Shown: positions 33,143 through 42,561, counted from the stretch's first letter. The stretch is 64,000 bases of DNA from JBEKTW01 sp049515655 (GCA_049515655.1 JBEKTW010000002.1:124001-188000); one strand, 5' to 3'. The notes: generated by a model not told the origin, from the sequence alone. Numbers and translations are program-made.

Positions 33143-33168
33143 ATGCGTTCTCTATTGAAATTTTTTGA

Positions 33169-33196
33169 AATATAACAGAATTTGTCCTTAAAGCAA
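33169..33196 (-). promoter_or_regulatory. Candidate promoter of purM
   Basis: Minus strand: TTGCTT, 16 nt, TATATT. The predicted start is about 20 nt before the TTG start codon. Confidence 0.4.
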
Positions 33197-33230
33197 ATAA
33201 CCGACGTCACGCGGGCTTACAATTCTCTCC

Positions 33231-33259
33231 TTGTGAAAATGCCTTATTATGAGTATATT
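33231..33259 (+). promoter_or_regulatory. Candidate promoter of the FAH-family gene
   Basis: TTGTGA, 17 nt, TATATT. About 20 nt upstream of ATG 33280. Divergent from the purM promoter. Confidence 0.5.
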
Positions 33260-33279
33260 TAGAGAAATTTTCCGGATAA

Positions 33280-33945
33280 ATGAAAACACTCAAGGTTCGC
33301 GGTTCGGACAAAGATTTCACTGTCGGCAACGTTTTCTGTGTCGGCCGGAACTACGCCGAACACGTGAAGGAAATGAAATCGGAAATCCCGACAACCCCCG
33401 TGATCTTCCTTAAGCCCTCTTCTGCGGTCATCCGCGATGGAGAGGATATCGTTCGACCGTCGATTTCGAAACAACTGCACCACGAGGTCGAGCTGGTCGT
33501 CGCCATCGGTTCTCACGGCAAGAACGTCTCGGCCCAGGATGCGGCCAAGCATATTTTCGGCTTCGCCGTCGGCCTCGACATGACATTGCGCGACATTCAG
33601 GCCGAAGCGAAAACGAAGGGCTTGCCCTGGGCGATAGCGAAAGGTTTTGATACTTCAGCGCCGGTGTCGGAAATTATCCCGGCTTCGATGATGCACGACC
33701 CGCAAGCTCTTGAAATCAAGTGCTTCGTCAACGGGGCGCTTCGTCAGCAGACGACGATCGACAAAATGATCTTCTCCATCGACAGCGTCATCGCGTTCAT
33801 CTCTACGTTGTTCACGCTTGAAGCCGGCGACCTGGTCTTCACCGGAACTCCGGAGGGAGTCGGCACGGTCAGCGGCGGAGACCTCGTCCGGGCTGAGCTC
33901 GTCGGATGGACGTCAATTTCCCACCACGTGAAAACTCTCTCGTAG
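33280..33945 (+). CDS. Fumarylacetoacetate hydrolase (FAH) family enzyme
   Basis: 221 residues, the short FAH fold alone. Motifs: VFCVGRNYAEHVKEM, PVIFLKPSSAVI, HHEVELVVAIG (metal-binding Glu residues), FGFAVGLDMTLRDIQAEAK (Asp ligand), WAIAKGFDTSAPVSE, and the closing LVFTGTPEGVGTV. The family includes acylpyruvate hydrolases, oxaloacetate decarboxylases and isomerases acting on beta-diketo acids with Mg2+. The size and 'GRNYAEH' opening resemble FAHD1/YcgM-type acylpyruvase/oxaloacetate tautomerase. Substrate not determined. The stop is 3 bp before the ATG of the M23 peptidase gene, suggesting coupled expression. Confidence 0.93.
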   Translation: MKTLKVRGSDKDFTVGNVFCVGRNYAEHVKEMKSEIPTTPVIFLKPSSAVIRDGEDIVRPSISKQLHHEVELVVAIGSHGKNVSAQDAAKHIFGFAVGLDMTLRDIQAEAKTKGLPWAIAKGFDTSAPVSEIIPASMMHDPQALEIKCFVNGALRQQTTIDKMIFSIDSVIAFISTLFTLEAGDLVFTGTPEGVGTVSGGDLVRAELVGWTSISHHVKTLS

Positions 33946-33948
33946 TTG

Positions 33949-36267
33949 ATGGAACATCCCGTCTCCCGTTTTTCCATGCTCCTGTTGTGGGTTGTGGTCT
34001 CGACATTCTTCTCCTTCTCTTTTCTTCCCGTCCCCGGGAGAGATAAAGAAACCGCGCCGGTGCAGCCCGGTGAGGCCGTGAGCGATTTCCGGGCAACGAG
34101 CTTCGACACCATCGCCACCAACCTAACAGATTATCTCTGGCCGACGGACGCAAGCAGAAAAGTGACCTCTTCCTTTGCCGAATACCGCTCGACGCACTTT
34201 CATGGCGGTATCGACATCAGCACCAACGGTCAGACCGGCCACAACGTTTTCGCATCGAGAGACGGATATGTCTACCGCATCGTGATTTCTCCGTACGGAT
34301 ACGGAAAAATGCTCTTCCTCAAACATCCCGACGGGTATGTAACGGCGTACGCGCATCTCATGAAGTTCAACGACGCTATCAATCGCGTTGCGCGCGAGGA
34401 ACAATACCGCCGCGGAACCTACGCGATCGATCTGACCGTAGATCCGTCGCGTGTTCCGGTCAGGAAAGGAGAACGTGTGGCGTATTCGGGGAACAGTGGG
34501 TACGGACCTCCGCACCTCCATTTTGAAATCCGGGATGAAAACATGAATCCGATGAATCCCCTGCTTTGCAGTTCGTTCCAGCTGGAGGACAATGTTCCTC
34601 CGAAAATCAATCGTGTGATGATAACGCCGCTCTCGTTCAACTCCACGGTGGACAATTCCTCCCGCACGAGGTACTTCAGCAGATTTCCACGCAGGAAGAA
34701 AGCGCACGTTATCCCACAGACCATCCGGATAAGCGGTCAGATCGGCTTCGCGATCGAAGCGATCGACTATGTTAACGGCACACGAAGCAAATCCGGAATC
34801 CACCGCGTTGAATTCTATCTGGACGATAGTCTGGCGTTCTCACTACAGCTCGACAGAGTTCCGGTGAAAGAAACAAAACAAATAGATCTCCACTACGACT
34901 TTGCGTCCATTCTCGAAGGGAGAGGAAAATTCCAAAAACTGTATCTTGAGACCGGCAACTCTCTCCCCTTCTATGATCATCGGCCCGAGGGAGCTGGCAT
35001 CATTAATACGGAACGAATCCCTGAGGGGAATCATCGCTACACCATCGTCTGCACGGACGCCCACGGAAATACGACGGAGCTTGGAGGAACGCTGATGGCC
35101 TGCCGCAGACCAAGCGTCCGGATCACCCACGTCAATGAAGACAATATCGTGGTGACGGGCAGCGGACTTGAAGCTATTTCACAGTGGGTCGTTTATGGAA
35201 GAATGCTCAATGAGAGCCACTGGTCAGTGCATCCTCTGCCGGGAGGAAAATTCGAAATCGATGGCACCGGCATCAAGCTTCCGCTGAAAAGCACCGGGTA
35301 CGACGTGCTGAAGATCGTCGCTGAAACGAAAACCGGGGAGCAATCCGACCCGGTATTCTATTTCAAAAAGAAACCGCATGGCGAAGCTACAAAAATAGAG
35401 GTCGAAGCCGAACCCTTCAACGATTATACCAAAATCACGGTTTCCACGCGTGGGATGTTCACAGCGCCGCCGGAGGCGGTCGTGCACGAGGGCACCCTTC
35501 AACAGCGTGTCGCCCTTGAAGCAATCGACGTGAACAAATACACGGGGGCATTTCAGCCGACGGACATGTTTGTGGGAACGCGGACCATCGAGGTCAGCGG
35601 GGAAGTGAACGGTTCCGCGGCGACTGCGCATGAATCGTTCGAAGTATTTCCCATCCCTGCACGTCATTCCGGGTCGTTTTCTCTGCCCGGCAACGGCATC
35701 GTGGTTTCGTACGACTCGGGCGCCGTCTTCAAGCCGCTCTACATGCGGTCATCGGAAGAAACGATTCGCGGACTGCTCATCTATGAATTCGAACCCACCG
35801 ACGTTCTGCTCAATCGAGGGGTCACTTTCTCGATGCCGGTTCCGCCCGATGCAGATACGCGTCACCTCGGTTTGTATTTTCGCTCCACGGGCAACTGGAT
35901 ATTTCAAACAGCGACGCCGGACCGGGGGCGGCAGTACTTTTCCACCACCATGACGCGCACTCTGGGCGACCTGGCGCTCCTGCATGACAGCGAACCGCCG
36001 ACTATCGGAAGATTGAGAGTGCAGGCCCGTAGCAGGAAGGTATTCGTCTCTTTCCGTTACCACGACAATCTGTCCGGTGTTGACCCGGATGAAATAAAAC
36101 TGTACATTGACAGAACGTTTGTCATTCCGGAAATCGACGGAGAACACAGGAAAGTATCATACCAGTCCGACAACGAACTGGAACGCGGAAAGCATTCGCT
36201 GAAGATCGTTCTCAAAGATCGTATGAAGAACGAATCTGATCTGAGCAGGTCATTTTCCGTCAAGTAG
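33949..36267 (+). CDS. M23-family (LytM) peptidase with large C-terminal region
   Basis: 772 residues from ATG 33949. N-terminal hydrophobic signal (about 7-22). The zinc peptidase core occupies roughly residues 60-200: first ligands in HFHGGIDIS, a YGYGKMLFLKHPDGYVTAYAHL strand pair, and the HLHFEIRD motif near residue 189, so all LytM ligands are present. Members cut peptide bridges of peptidoglycan or activate amidases. The following about 570 residues are beta-rich, with DHRPEGAGIINTERIPEGNHRYTIVCTDAHGNT and FRYHDNLSGVDPDEIKLYID resembling Ig/FN3-like modules, but I name no domain there. It starts 3 bp after the FAH gene stop. Likely periplasmic cell-wall remodelling. Confidence 0.9.
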   Translation: MEHPVSRFSMLLLWVVVSTFFSFSFLPVPGRDKETAPVQPGEAVSDFRATSFDTIATNLTDYLWPTDASRKVTSSFAEYRSTHFHGGIDISTNGQTGHNVFASRDGYVYRIVISPYGYGKMLFLKHPDGYVTAYAHLMKFNDAINRVAREEQYRRGTYAIDLTVDPSRVPVRKGERVAYSGNSGYGPPHLHFEIRDENMNPMNPLLCSSFQLEDNVPPKINRVMITPLSFNSTVDNSSRTRYFSRFPRRKKAHVIPQTIRISGQIGFAIEAIDYVNGTRSKSGIHRVEFYLDDSLAFSLQLDRVPVKETKQIDLHYDFASILEGRGKFQKLYLETGNSLPFYDHRPEGAGIINTERIPEGNHRYTIVCTDAHGNTTELGGTLMACRRPSVRITHVNEDNIVVTGSGLEAISQWVVYGRMLNESHWSVHPLPGGKFEIDGTGIKLPLKSTGYDVLKIVAETKTGEQSDPVFYFKKKPHGEATKIEVEAEPFNDYTKITVSTRGMFTAPPEAVVHEGTLQQRVALEAIDVNKYTGAFQPTDMFVGTRTIEVSGEVNGSAATAHESFEVFPIPARHSGSFSLPGNGIVVSYDSGAVFKPLYMRSSEETIRGLLIYEFEPTDVLLNRGVTFSMPVPPDADTRHLGLYFRSTGNWIFQTATPDRGRQYFSTTMTRTLGDLALLHDSEPPTIGRLRVQARSRKVFVSFRYHDNLSGVDPDEIKLYIDRTFVIPEIDGEHRKVSYQSDNELERGKHSLKIVLKDRMKNESDLSRSFSVK

Positions 36268-36598
36268 CTGTACGTGATTACTGTCAAGACGAATTTTGAT
36301 ATAAATAATTGATGTTAGGCAAAATCATGATTCTGAGTGAAAAATTCTAAATCGGAATACCTAAAACCTAAACAAATCTTAAATCCGAATATCTAAATTC
36401 TAAACAAGCACCAAGCACCAGCGTCTAAACCCAAAAATTTGTCGTTCTGATCAATGTTTTGAATTTTGGATTTAGAACTTAGATTTTGTTTGAGATTTCG
36501 GATTTCGTGTTTCGAATTTATCCATGATTTGGTGTTTTAGATTCTGGACCTCCCAAATTATCTTGCGTAACTATAGTTAAATAATTCAAACCATTTTC
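36268..36598. repeat. 331-bp spacer made largely of word repeats in mirrored orientation
   Basis: The left part (about 36340-36445) repeats TAAATCCGAATATCTAAATTCTAAAC-type units. The right part (about 36455-36545) has the reverse-complement sense (GAATTTTGGATTTAGAACTTAG, GATTTCGGATTTCG). The two could fold back on each other. The valS leader begins with CTATAGTTAAATAATTC. No other gene seen. Confidence 0.7.
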
Positions 36599-39385
36599 AT
36601 GTCTGAACTTCCAAAAGCATACGACCCGAAAGAGGCAGAAGAACGATGGTATCCGCTCTGGGAAAAGCATGGCCTGTTCCACGCGAAGGCGAACCCCGAC
36701 AAGAAGCCGTATGCCATCGTCATCCCTCCGCCGAACATCACCGGCATACTGACCATGGGGCACGTGCTGAATAACTCCATCCAGGACGTCTTTGTCCGGT
36801 GGAAACGCATGCAAGGGTTTGAAACGTTGTGGATGCCGGGAACGGACCACGCCGGAATCGCGACGCAGAACGTCGTCGAGAAGTCGTTGACAAAGGAGGG
36901 GAAGACACGGCATGACCTGGGCCGCGATGAATTCATCAAGCTCGTCTGGACGTGGAAGGAAGAGTACGGCGGCACGATCATAAAGCAATTGAGAAAACTG
37001 GGAACCTCGTGCGATTGGGAACGCGAGCGCTTCACCATGGACGAAGGCCTCTCGAATGCCGTCAGGGAGATTTTTGTCCGGCTGTACGAAAGAGGATTAA
37101 TCTACCGCGGGAAATACATCGTCAACTGGTGCCCCAAAGACCACACTGCCATCAGCGACGATGAAGTGGAATACAACGAGCAGCAAAGCCACCTGTGGTA
37201 CATCAAGTATCCGATCAAGGACCTGAAGGACTACGCCATCGTCGCCACGACTCGACCCGAAACGATGCTCGGCGATACCGCCATCGCGGTCAATCCGAAA
37301 GACGAACGCTACAAGCACCTGGTCGGTCGCATGGCGATCCTGCCGCTGGCGAATCGCGATATTCCGGTCATCACCGACGATTTCGTCGACCCGCAATTCG
37401 GAACGGGAATGGTAAAGGTCACGCCCGCGCACGACCCCAACGATTACTGGATCGGCGAACGTCACAACGCGAATCTTGGCCAGCGCCACGTTATGGCGCC
37501 CATCAACATCTACGATATCTCGGCAAGGATGAACGACAATGTCCCGGAAAAATACCGGGGCATGGACCGGTTTGACGCACGCAAAGCCGTGCTCAGGGAT
37601 CTGGAAGCTCTCGGGCTCGTCCTGAAAACGGAACCGTATGTCCACAATGTCGGCCATTGTTACCGATGTCACACGATTATCGAGCCGTATCTCTCCGACC
37701 AGTGGTTTGTGAAGATGAAACCGCTCGCCGAACAAGCACTCAGCGTCGTTCTCGACGGCAAGATCAAATTCCATCCCGATCGCTGGACGAAGGTGTACGA
37801 ACACTGGATGACCAACATCCGCGACTGGTGCATCTCACGACAGCTCTGGTGGGGGCACCGGATTCCCGTCTGGTACTGCGTCGGGGAAGGAAGGCGCAAG
37901 CTGGAATGCAATCAGCCGATCGTATCGCGGACACCACCGGAGAAATGCCCTCATTGCGGGACAAAAAATCTGCGCCAGGATGAGGATGTGCTCGACACAT
38001 GGTTCTCCTCCTGGCTCTGGCCGTTCTCGACGCTTGGCTGGCCAGGCGACAATCCCGACCTCCGGTATTTCTATCCCACCGATGTTCTCGTGACGGCTCC
38101 TGACATCATTTTCTTCTGGGTCGCAAGAATGATCATGGCGGGACTCGAAGTCATGGGCGATATTCCCCTGCACGATGGTTCCCCGAGAAAACGATCCGAA
38201 GACCTCATACCGTTCAGGGATGTCTATTTCACAAGCATCATCCGAGACGTCCAGGGACGGAAGATGAGCAAGTCCCTCGGCAACTCGCCCGACCCGCTAG
38301 ACGTCATCGCGGAGTATGGCGCCGATGCGCTCCGCTTCACGATTCTCTACCTCGCTCCTCTCGGGCAGGATGTTTTGTATTCGAATGACAAGTGTGAGCT
38401 GGGAAGAAATTTCGCCAACAAAGTGTGGAACGCGGGAAGGTTTCTCCTGATGAATAAGCAGGGGTTAGAGGTTACGGGTTCGGGTAATGAGAAAAAAGAG
38501 GCGAAACCCCAAACCTCGAACCTCAAACCCCAAACCACTGGGCTCCACCTTGATCTCGCTGACCGCTGGATTCTTTCTCGCCTCCATTCGACAATCGGCG
38601 ATCTCACTACCGCACTCGAACAATTTGAACTCAATCAGGCAACGAAGATTCTCTATGATTTTGTGTGGCATGATTACTGCGATTGGTACGTGGAACTGAT
38701 CAAGGGACGCCTATACGGCGATGAGCATGAGGAGGTCAAGCGCATCGTTCTCGACCGGGCGATTGGAGTTTTTGACCACGCGCTGAGGCTCCTCCATCCA
38801 TTCATGCCATTCGTGACGGAGGAATTGTGGCAGCACCTCGCAGAGCGCAAGCCAACTGAATCGATCATGGTTGCCCCCTTCCCGGAGCACGATAGCTCGT
38901 GGATCGATAAGAAGACAGAATCCGAGATGGCGTTCGTGCAGAACGTGATAAACAGCGTCAGGAATGTTCGCGGAGAGCTCTCCGTCCCGCCTTCGAAGGA
39001 AATCCACATGATCGTGAGGTTTGCCGAACAGACAAAGACAGAAACCATCAAGAAATATCAAAGCTACTTCCAGCGGCTGGCCCGCGTCGTGAAGATCGAA
39101 GACCTCGTGGGAACCGGTAAACCCAAACATGCCGCCAGCGCGGTTGTGGATGGCGGCGAAATATTCATTCCGCTTGAAGGCCTCATTGACCTCGATGCCG
39201 AGCGGCAACGCATTCAGAAGGAACTAGCGCGCGTTCAGGGGATGCTCGATGGCGTTCGGAAGAAGCTCTCCAACGAGAGTTTTATCGGCAAAGCCCCGAA
39301 AGAGGTCGTCGAGAAGGAACGCGAGAAGCTTGAGTCTTTCCGCATGACTCTGGAAAAACTGGAGAAGAATTTGGAACGGCTGTGA
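36599..39385 (+). CDS. valS: Valyl-tRNA synthetase
   Basis: 928 residues. Class I catalytic core: PPPNITGILTMGHVLNN, where the HIGH-equivalent reads TMGH; the WMPGTDHAGIATQ helix; an editing (CP1) domain with TTRPETMLGDTAIAV and GTGMVKVTPAHDPNDY; the Zn-knuckle Cys pair CPHCG; and GRKMSKSLGNSPDPLDV (KMSKS). Next come the anticodon-binding helices and a C-terminal coiled coil (LIDLDAERQRIQKELARVQGML). Between catalytic and anticodon-binding parts, residues 621-648 form a low-complexity insert (GLEVTGSGNEKKEAKPQTSN...) encoded by intergenic-type repeat DNA. The enzyme charges tRNA-Val and edits Thr. No upstream tRNA leader seen. Confidence 0.97.
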   Translation: MSELPKAYDPKEAEERWYPLWEKHGLFHAKANPDKKPYAIVIPPPNITGILTMGHVLNNSIQDVFVRWKRMQGFETLWMPGTDHAGIATQNVVEKSLTKEGKTRHDLGRDEFIKLVWTWKEEYGGTIIKQLRKLGTSCDWERERFTMDEGLSNAVREIFVRLYERGLIYRGKYIVNWCPKDHTAISDDEVEYNEQQSHLWYIKYPIKDLKDYAIVATTRPETMLGDTAIAVNPKDERYKHLVGRMAILPLANRDIPVITDDFVDPQFGTGMVKVTPAHDPNDYWIGERHNANLGQRHVMAPINIYDISARMNDNVPEKYRGMDRFDARKAVLRDLEALGLVLKTEPYVHNVGHCYRCHTIIEPYLSDQWFVKMKPLAEQALSVVLDGKIKFHPDRWTKVYEHWMTNIRDWCISRQLWWGHRIPVWYCVGEGRRKLECNQPIVSRTPPEKCPHCGTKNLRQDEDVLDTWFSSWLWPFSTLGWPGDNPDLRYFYPTDVLVTAPDIIFFWVARMIMAGLEVMGDIPLHDGSPRKRSEDLIPFRDVYFTSIIRDVQGRKMSKSLGNSPDPLDVIAEYGADALRFTILYLAPLGQDVLYSNDKCELGRNFANKVWNAGRFLLMNKQGLEVTGSGNEKKEAKPQTSNLKPQTTGLHLDLADRWILSRLHSTIGDLTTALEQFELNQATKILYDFVWHDYCDWYVELIKGRLYGDEHEEVKRIVLDRAIGVFDHALRLLHPFMPFVTEELWQHLAERKPTESIMVAPFPEHDSSWIDKKTESEMAFVQNVINSVRNVRGELSVPPSKEIHMIVRFAEQTKTETIKKYQSYFQRLARVVKIEDLVGTGKPKHAASAVVDGGEIFIPLEGLIDLDAERQRIQKELARVQGMLDGVRKKLSNESFIGKAPKEVVEKEREKLESFRMTLEKLEKNLERL
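38459..38542 (+). repeat. Intergenic-type word repeat inserted in frame in valS
   Basis: 84 bp encoding residues 621-648. The left half has GGGGTTAGAGGTTACGGGTT. The right half has CCCCAAACCTCGAACCTCAA followed by ACCCCAAACC, the opposite-strand sense. The left half matches the spacer repeat at 23107-23135. Confidence 0.75.
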
Positions 39386-39460
39386 TTGCTCTCGCGGGGA
39401 CCCGCGTGGTGCCTCAGTTCGAAGAAGTGTCGTCCACAAGTAACCCCCTCTTGTATTCTA

Positions 39461-39479
39461 CCCCTTTGAAAAAAAGGGG
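39461..39479. repeat. REP-like hairpin, second copy (CCCCTTT-GAAAA-AAAGGGG)
   Basis: Perfect 7-bp arms with a 5-nt loop, in the opposite sense to the copy at 30267-30290. Confidence 0.75.
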
Positions 39480-39658
39480 GAGAAGTATTGCCTATCAGTA
39501 TGCGAGCCGATTGGTGCGCACGTTTCCAAATGGAATTTGGGAACCAGAAAACTGATCATACGCCTTGTCCGAAGGCATCATGAATATCAGCGGTCCCTTT
39601 GCGTACTCGCGGTTTAAATCTTTTTCTTGTTGGACAAACTACCTGAACCCTTCAGCGG

Positions 39659-39687
39659 TTGAAATTCAACCAGATTATTCTTACCAT
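39659..39687 (+). promoter_or_regulatory. Candidate promoter of the DUF4440-like lipoprotein gene
   Basis: TTGAAA, 17 nt, TACCAT, with a predicted leader of about 37 nt. Confidence 0.35.
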
Positions 39688-39730
39688 TAAGCCATAACCG
39701 GCCATTACAGGTTTTCCGAATGGATTTGCC

Positions 39731-40228
39731 ATGAAAATACAACGTGCGTTTCTCGTAATCATAACTGCATTATTTGTTATTTCCTGCTCTCCCCCCCGTC
39801 CAAAGCCGCTCGACCTGGCGGAAGTGCGAAAGGCCATCGAGGCGCAGAATGCCAGGTGGGCGGAAGCTGTCAAGAAGGATGAAATCGACACTCTCCTGTC
39901 GATCTATACCGACGACGTTACTGTTCTACCTCCCAACAAGCCGATGGCGAAAGGAAAAGACCAGCTCAGAGCCACGCTCTCGCTGATGCCCGCCCGGGGT
40001 GTGAAAATCACAAAGGCCTCGTTCACCACACTCGACGTGCAGGGACAAGACAGCACTGCTCTTGAGATCGGACAGTATTTCGTGGACATCCAACGTCCGA
40101 ATATGCCGACAGTATCGGATACAGGAAAGTATTCAACGGTCTGGAAACGACAGCCCGACGGCACGTGGAAGATATACGCTGACTGCTGGAATAGCAGCAG
40201 GCCGCGACAACCGCAACCGAAGAAATGA
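39731..40228 (+). CDS. SnoaL-like/DUF4440 lipoprotein
   Basis: 165 residues. Lipoprotein signal peptide with lipobox FVISCSPP (Cys near residue 19). The mature part follows the DUF4440/NTF2-like pattern: VRKAIEAQNARWAEAVKKDEIDTLLSIYTDDVTVLPPNKPMAKGKDQLRATLSLM (helices plus first strand), then TLDVQGQDSTALEIGQY, KYSTVWKRQPDGTWKIYADCWNSS (closing strands with the WKI motif). The fold forms a cone that binds small hydrophobic ligands or acts as a ketosteroid-isomerase-like scaffold. No catalytic residues identifiable. Envelope-located (inferred). Monocistronic. Confidence 0.85.
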   Translation: MKIQRAFLVIITALFVISCSPPRPKPLDLAEVRKAIEAQNARWAEAVKKDEIDTLLSIYTDDVTVLPPNKPMAKGKDQLRATLSLMPARGVKITKASFTTLDVQGQDSTALEIGQYFVDIQRPNMPTVSDTGKYSTVWKRQPDGTWKIYADCWNSSRPRQPQPKK

Positions 40229-40237
40229 AAAATTCCA

Positions 40238-40485
40238 TAGGGGTTAGGTGGTAGGTGTTAGGTTATAGGTGGTAGAGTGTGGTACCTAACATAAAAGAGG
40301 CGGCGAAGAATTTGACTTCGTGTCTTGCTGCAGCACCAATGCTGTGCCTTGGGCAGGCAGGGCTAAGGTCTGTAGAGTGTAATGAGGAACGTATAGATCC
40401 ATGATTTTCTTCAAGCTATTCGAAGAACGCCAGGTCACACCAACATCCTGCAAATCCAAAATCCGAAATCGGAAATCCAAAAAAG
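40238..40485. repeat. Two word-repeat tracts upstream of the S9 peptidase gene
   Basis: 40238-40290: GGTTAGGTGGTAGGTGTTAGG-type units (the reverse sense recurs at 48061-48088 as ACCTATAACCTACCACCC). 40450-40485: CAAATCCAAAATCCGAAATC-type units, ending just before the AAAGGAG of the peptidase. An open frame through the latter (from 40401) is not counted as coding. Confidence 0.65.
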
Positions 40486-40493
40486 GAGTTACT

Positions 40494-42560
40494 ATGAAGA
40501 AGTTTTTCTTTCTCTTTCTCATGCTGGCGGTCGCGATGCCGTCGCTGGCCCAGAAACGTGCTTTCACGCTGACGGACCTCTACAAGCTCAAAGGCGTTAC
40601 CGACCCGCAATTCTCGCCCGACGGCAAGAAGATCGCGTTCGTCGTCACTGAAAGTTTTCTCGAAAAGGGGAAATCGAATCAGGAGGTGTATGTCATGAAC
40701 GCGGACGGCAGCGATATCCGCAATCTCACGAACAATCCCGCCGCCGATAATCACCCACGATGGTCCCCCGACGGCAAGTCCATCCTGTTTGTGTCCACGA
40801 GAGCAAATGGCCCGCAGGTATGGTCGGTTCCTGGTGAGGGCGGCGACGCAAAGCAAATCACGGATTTCTCCATGGGCGTCGGGGACCCCCAGATAACCTC
40901 AGACGGACAAGCCATCGTTTTCGCCAGCGACGTCTTCCCGGATTGCGTGGTCTATGACAACAGCAACAAGTATAACGACAGCACCATGAGCAACGGTCCC
41001 CTCCAGGCACATATGGTTGATAAACTGCTGTACCGGCACTGGACTTCCTGGAAGGACGGGAAGGCGACGCATGTCATTTGGTTCAATACCAACTCCGGAA
41101 AGTACTCCGACCTCACGCCGGGCCAGTACGACGCTCCGGCGTTCGAACTTGGCGGAATCGGTTTCGACCTCTCGCCGGACGGAAAGGAAGTATGCTTCGT
41201 CTCCAATCACGACGCCGTGGAAGCAACATCGACGAACAAAGACCTCTGGATTTCTTCCGAATTTGGGAAGGAACCGAAAAACATCACGGCGGAGAACAAG
41301 GCCTACGACGGCAATCCGCAGTACTCACCCGACGGGAAGTACATCGCGTACAAATTCCAGACAATCCCGGCCTATGAATCCGACAGGTTTAGAATCGGCC
41401 TCTACGACAGAGCCACCGGAGCCAAGACCGTTCTCACCGAAACTCTCGACAACTGGGTGGATGATTTCCGATGGTCGCCTGATTCAAAGAGTCTCTACTT
41501 CACTGCCGACGTCCAGGGGCACGTTCCCATCCACAAAGTCGACGTCAAGACGAAGAAAATCACGAAAATTGTCGATGTGAAGACCATTGACGCGTTCTCC
41601 GTCTCGCCCGACGGGAAGAGGCTCGTTTTTGCCCGACGGTCGATCGGCGAACCAGTTGAGATATGGAGTTGCTCATCGGACGGGAAAGATCTCAAACAGC
41701 TAACGTTCTTCAACAAGGACCTCGCTGACCGGGTGGATATCCGTCCCGCGGAAGAAATGTGGATCCCTTCTCCCACGGGAAAGATGATTCACACGTTCAT
41801 CGTGAAGCCGCATGATTTCGACCCGGCGAAGAAATACCCGCTCATTCTCAATGTGCACGGCGGACCGCAGCAACAGTGGGCTGATGCATTTCGCGGCGAC
41901 TGGCAGATGTATCCCGGATCGGGTTACATTGTCGCGTTTCCCAACCCGCACGGCTCGACGGGCTACGGACAGGAATTTACCGCCGCCATCTCCAAAGACT
42001 GGAACGGAAAAGTTTACCAGGATATCATGGCCGTGGCCGACTCCCTCGAGAAAGTCTCCTGGGTTGACAGAGACCGCATCGGCGCAATGGGCTGGTCGTA
42101 CGGCGGTTACATGATGATGTGGCTCGAAGGCCACACAACCCGATTTAAAGCGATCGCCTGCATGATGGGTGTTTATGACCTCACCGCAATGCACGGCGCC
42201 ACGGAAGAGCTCTGGTTCCCGGAATGGGACCTCAACGGCTTACCCTGGACATCAGACCTTTACCAGAAGTTTTCGCCCAATAACTCCGTAAAGAATTTTA
42301 AAACACCGTGCCTCGTCATCACCGGCGAGAAGGATTACCGGGTTCCCTATACCCAGAGCCTGGAGTTTTTCACCGACCTGCAGGAGATGGGAGTCCCCTC
42401 CCGCTTGATCGTTTTCCCGAACGACGGTCACTGGCCCAGCGCGGTGAAGTCCATGCCGCTGTATTATAACGCGCATCTGGATTGGTTCCACAAGTACCTA
42501 GGCGGAGACCCGGCGCCGTTCGACATGACGAAGATGATACGGAACCAAGCCTTTGACTGA
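40494..42560 (+). CDS. Exported S9-family prolyl oligopeptidase-like peptidase
   Basis: 688 residues from ATG 40494, which has AAAGGAG upstream and starts a clean signal peptide (MKKFFFLFLMLAVAMPSLAQ). N-terminal seven-bladed propeller with PD40/WD-like motifs (FSPDGKKIAFV, WSPDGKSILFV, YSPDGKYIAYK, WSPDSKSLYF). C-terminal alpha/beta hydrolase with Ser535 in GWSYGGYMMM, Asp614 in GEKDYRVPY and His646 in NDGHWPS, the catalytic triad. This matches dipeptidyl/acylaminoacyl peptidases that cleave short peptides inside the propeller cavity. Periplasmic peptide catabolism is likely and fits the many M16 peptidases in the window. Monocistronic. Confidence 0.95.
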   Translation: MKKFFFLFLMLAVAMPSLAQKRAFTLTDLYKLKGVTDPQFSPDGKKIAFVVTESFLEKGKSNQEVYVMNADGSDIRNLTNNPAADNHPRWSPDGKSILFVSTRANGPQVWSVPGEGGDAKQITDFSMGVGDPQITSDGQAIVFASDVFPDCVVYDNSNKYNDSTMSNGPLQAHMVDKLLYRHWTSWKDGKATHVIWFNTNSGKYSDLTPGQYDAPAFELGGIGFDLSPDGKEVCFVSNHDAVEATSTNKDLWISSEFGKEPKNITAENKAYDGNPQYSPDGKYIAYKFQTIPAYESDRFRIGLYDRATGAKTVLTETLDNWVDDFRWSPDSKSLYFTADVQGHVPIHKVDVKTKKITKIVDVKTIDAFSVSPDGKRLVFARRSIGEPVEIWSCSSDGKDLKQLTFFNKDLADRVDIRPAEEMWIPSPTGKMIHTFIVKPHDFDPAKKYPLILNVHGGPQQQWADAFRGDWQMYPGSGYIVAFPNPHGSTGYGQEFTAAISKDWNGKVYQDIMAVADSLEKVSWVDRDRIGAMGWSYGGYMMMWLEGHTTRFKAIACMMGVYDLTAMHGATEELWFPEWDLNGLPWTSDLYQKFSPNNSVKNFKTPCLVITGEKDYRVPYTQSLEFFTDLQEMGVPSRLIVFPNDGHWPSAVKSMPLYYNAHLDWFHKYLGGDPAPFDMTKMIRNQAFD

Positions 42561-42561
42561 T

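Larger units (their letters stand above)
39386..39730. other. 345-bp spacer after valS
   Basis: Contains the CCCCTTT-GAAAA-AAAGGGG hairpin (39461-39479) and a candidate promoter for the DUF4440-like lipoprotein (39659-39687). CTTCAGCGGTTGAA at 39650-39663 recalls the palindrome words in the 45.8-kb spacer. No gene recognised. Confidence 0.5.

Noticed and set aside
36719..36760. ValRS HIGH motif reading TMGH as a sign of an inactive enzyme
   Set aside because: The surrounding core, editing domain and KMSKS are intact. I believe Thr at the first position also occurs in other ValRS lineages, so inactivity is not supported.
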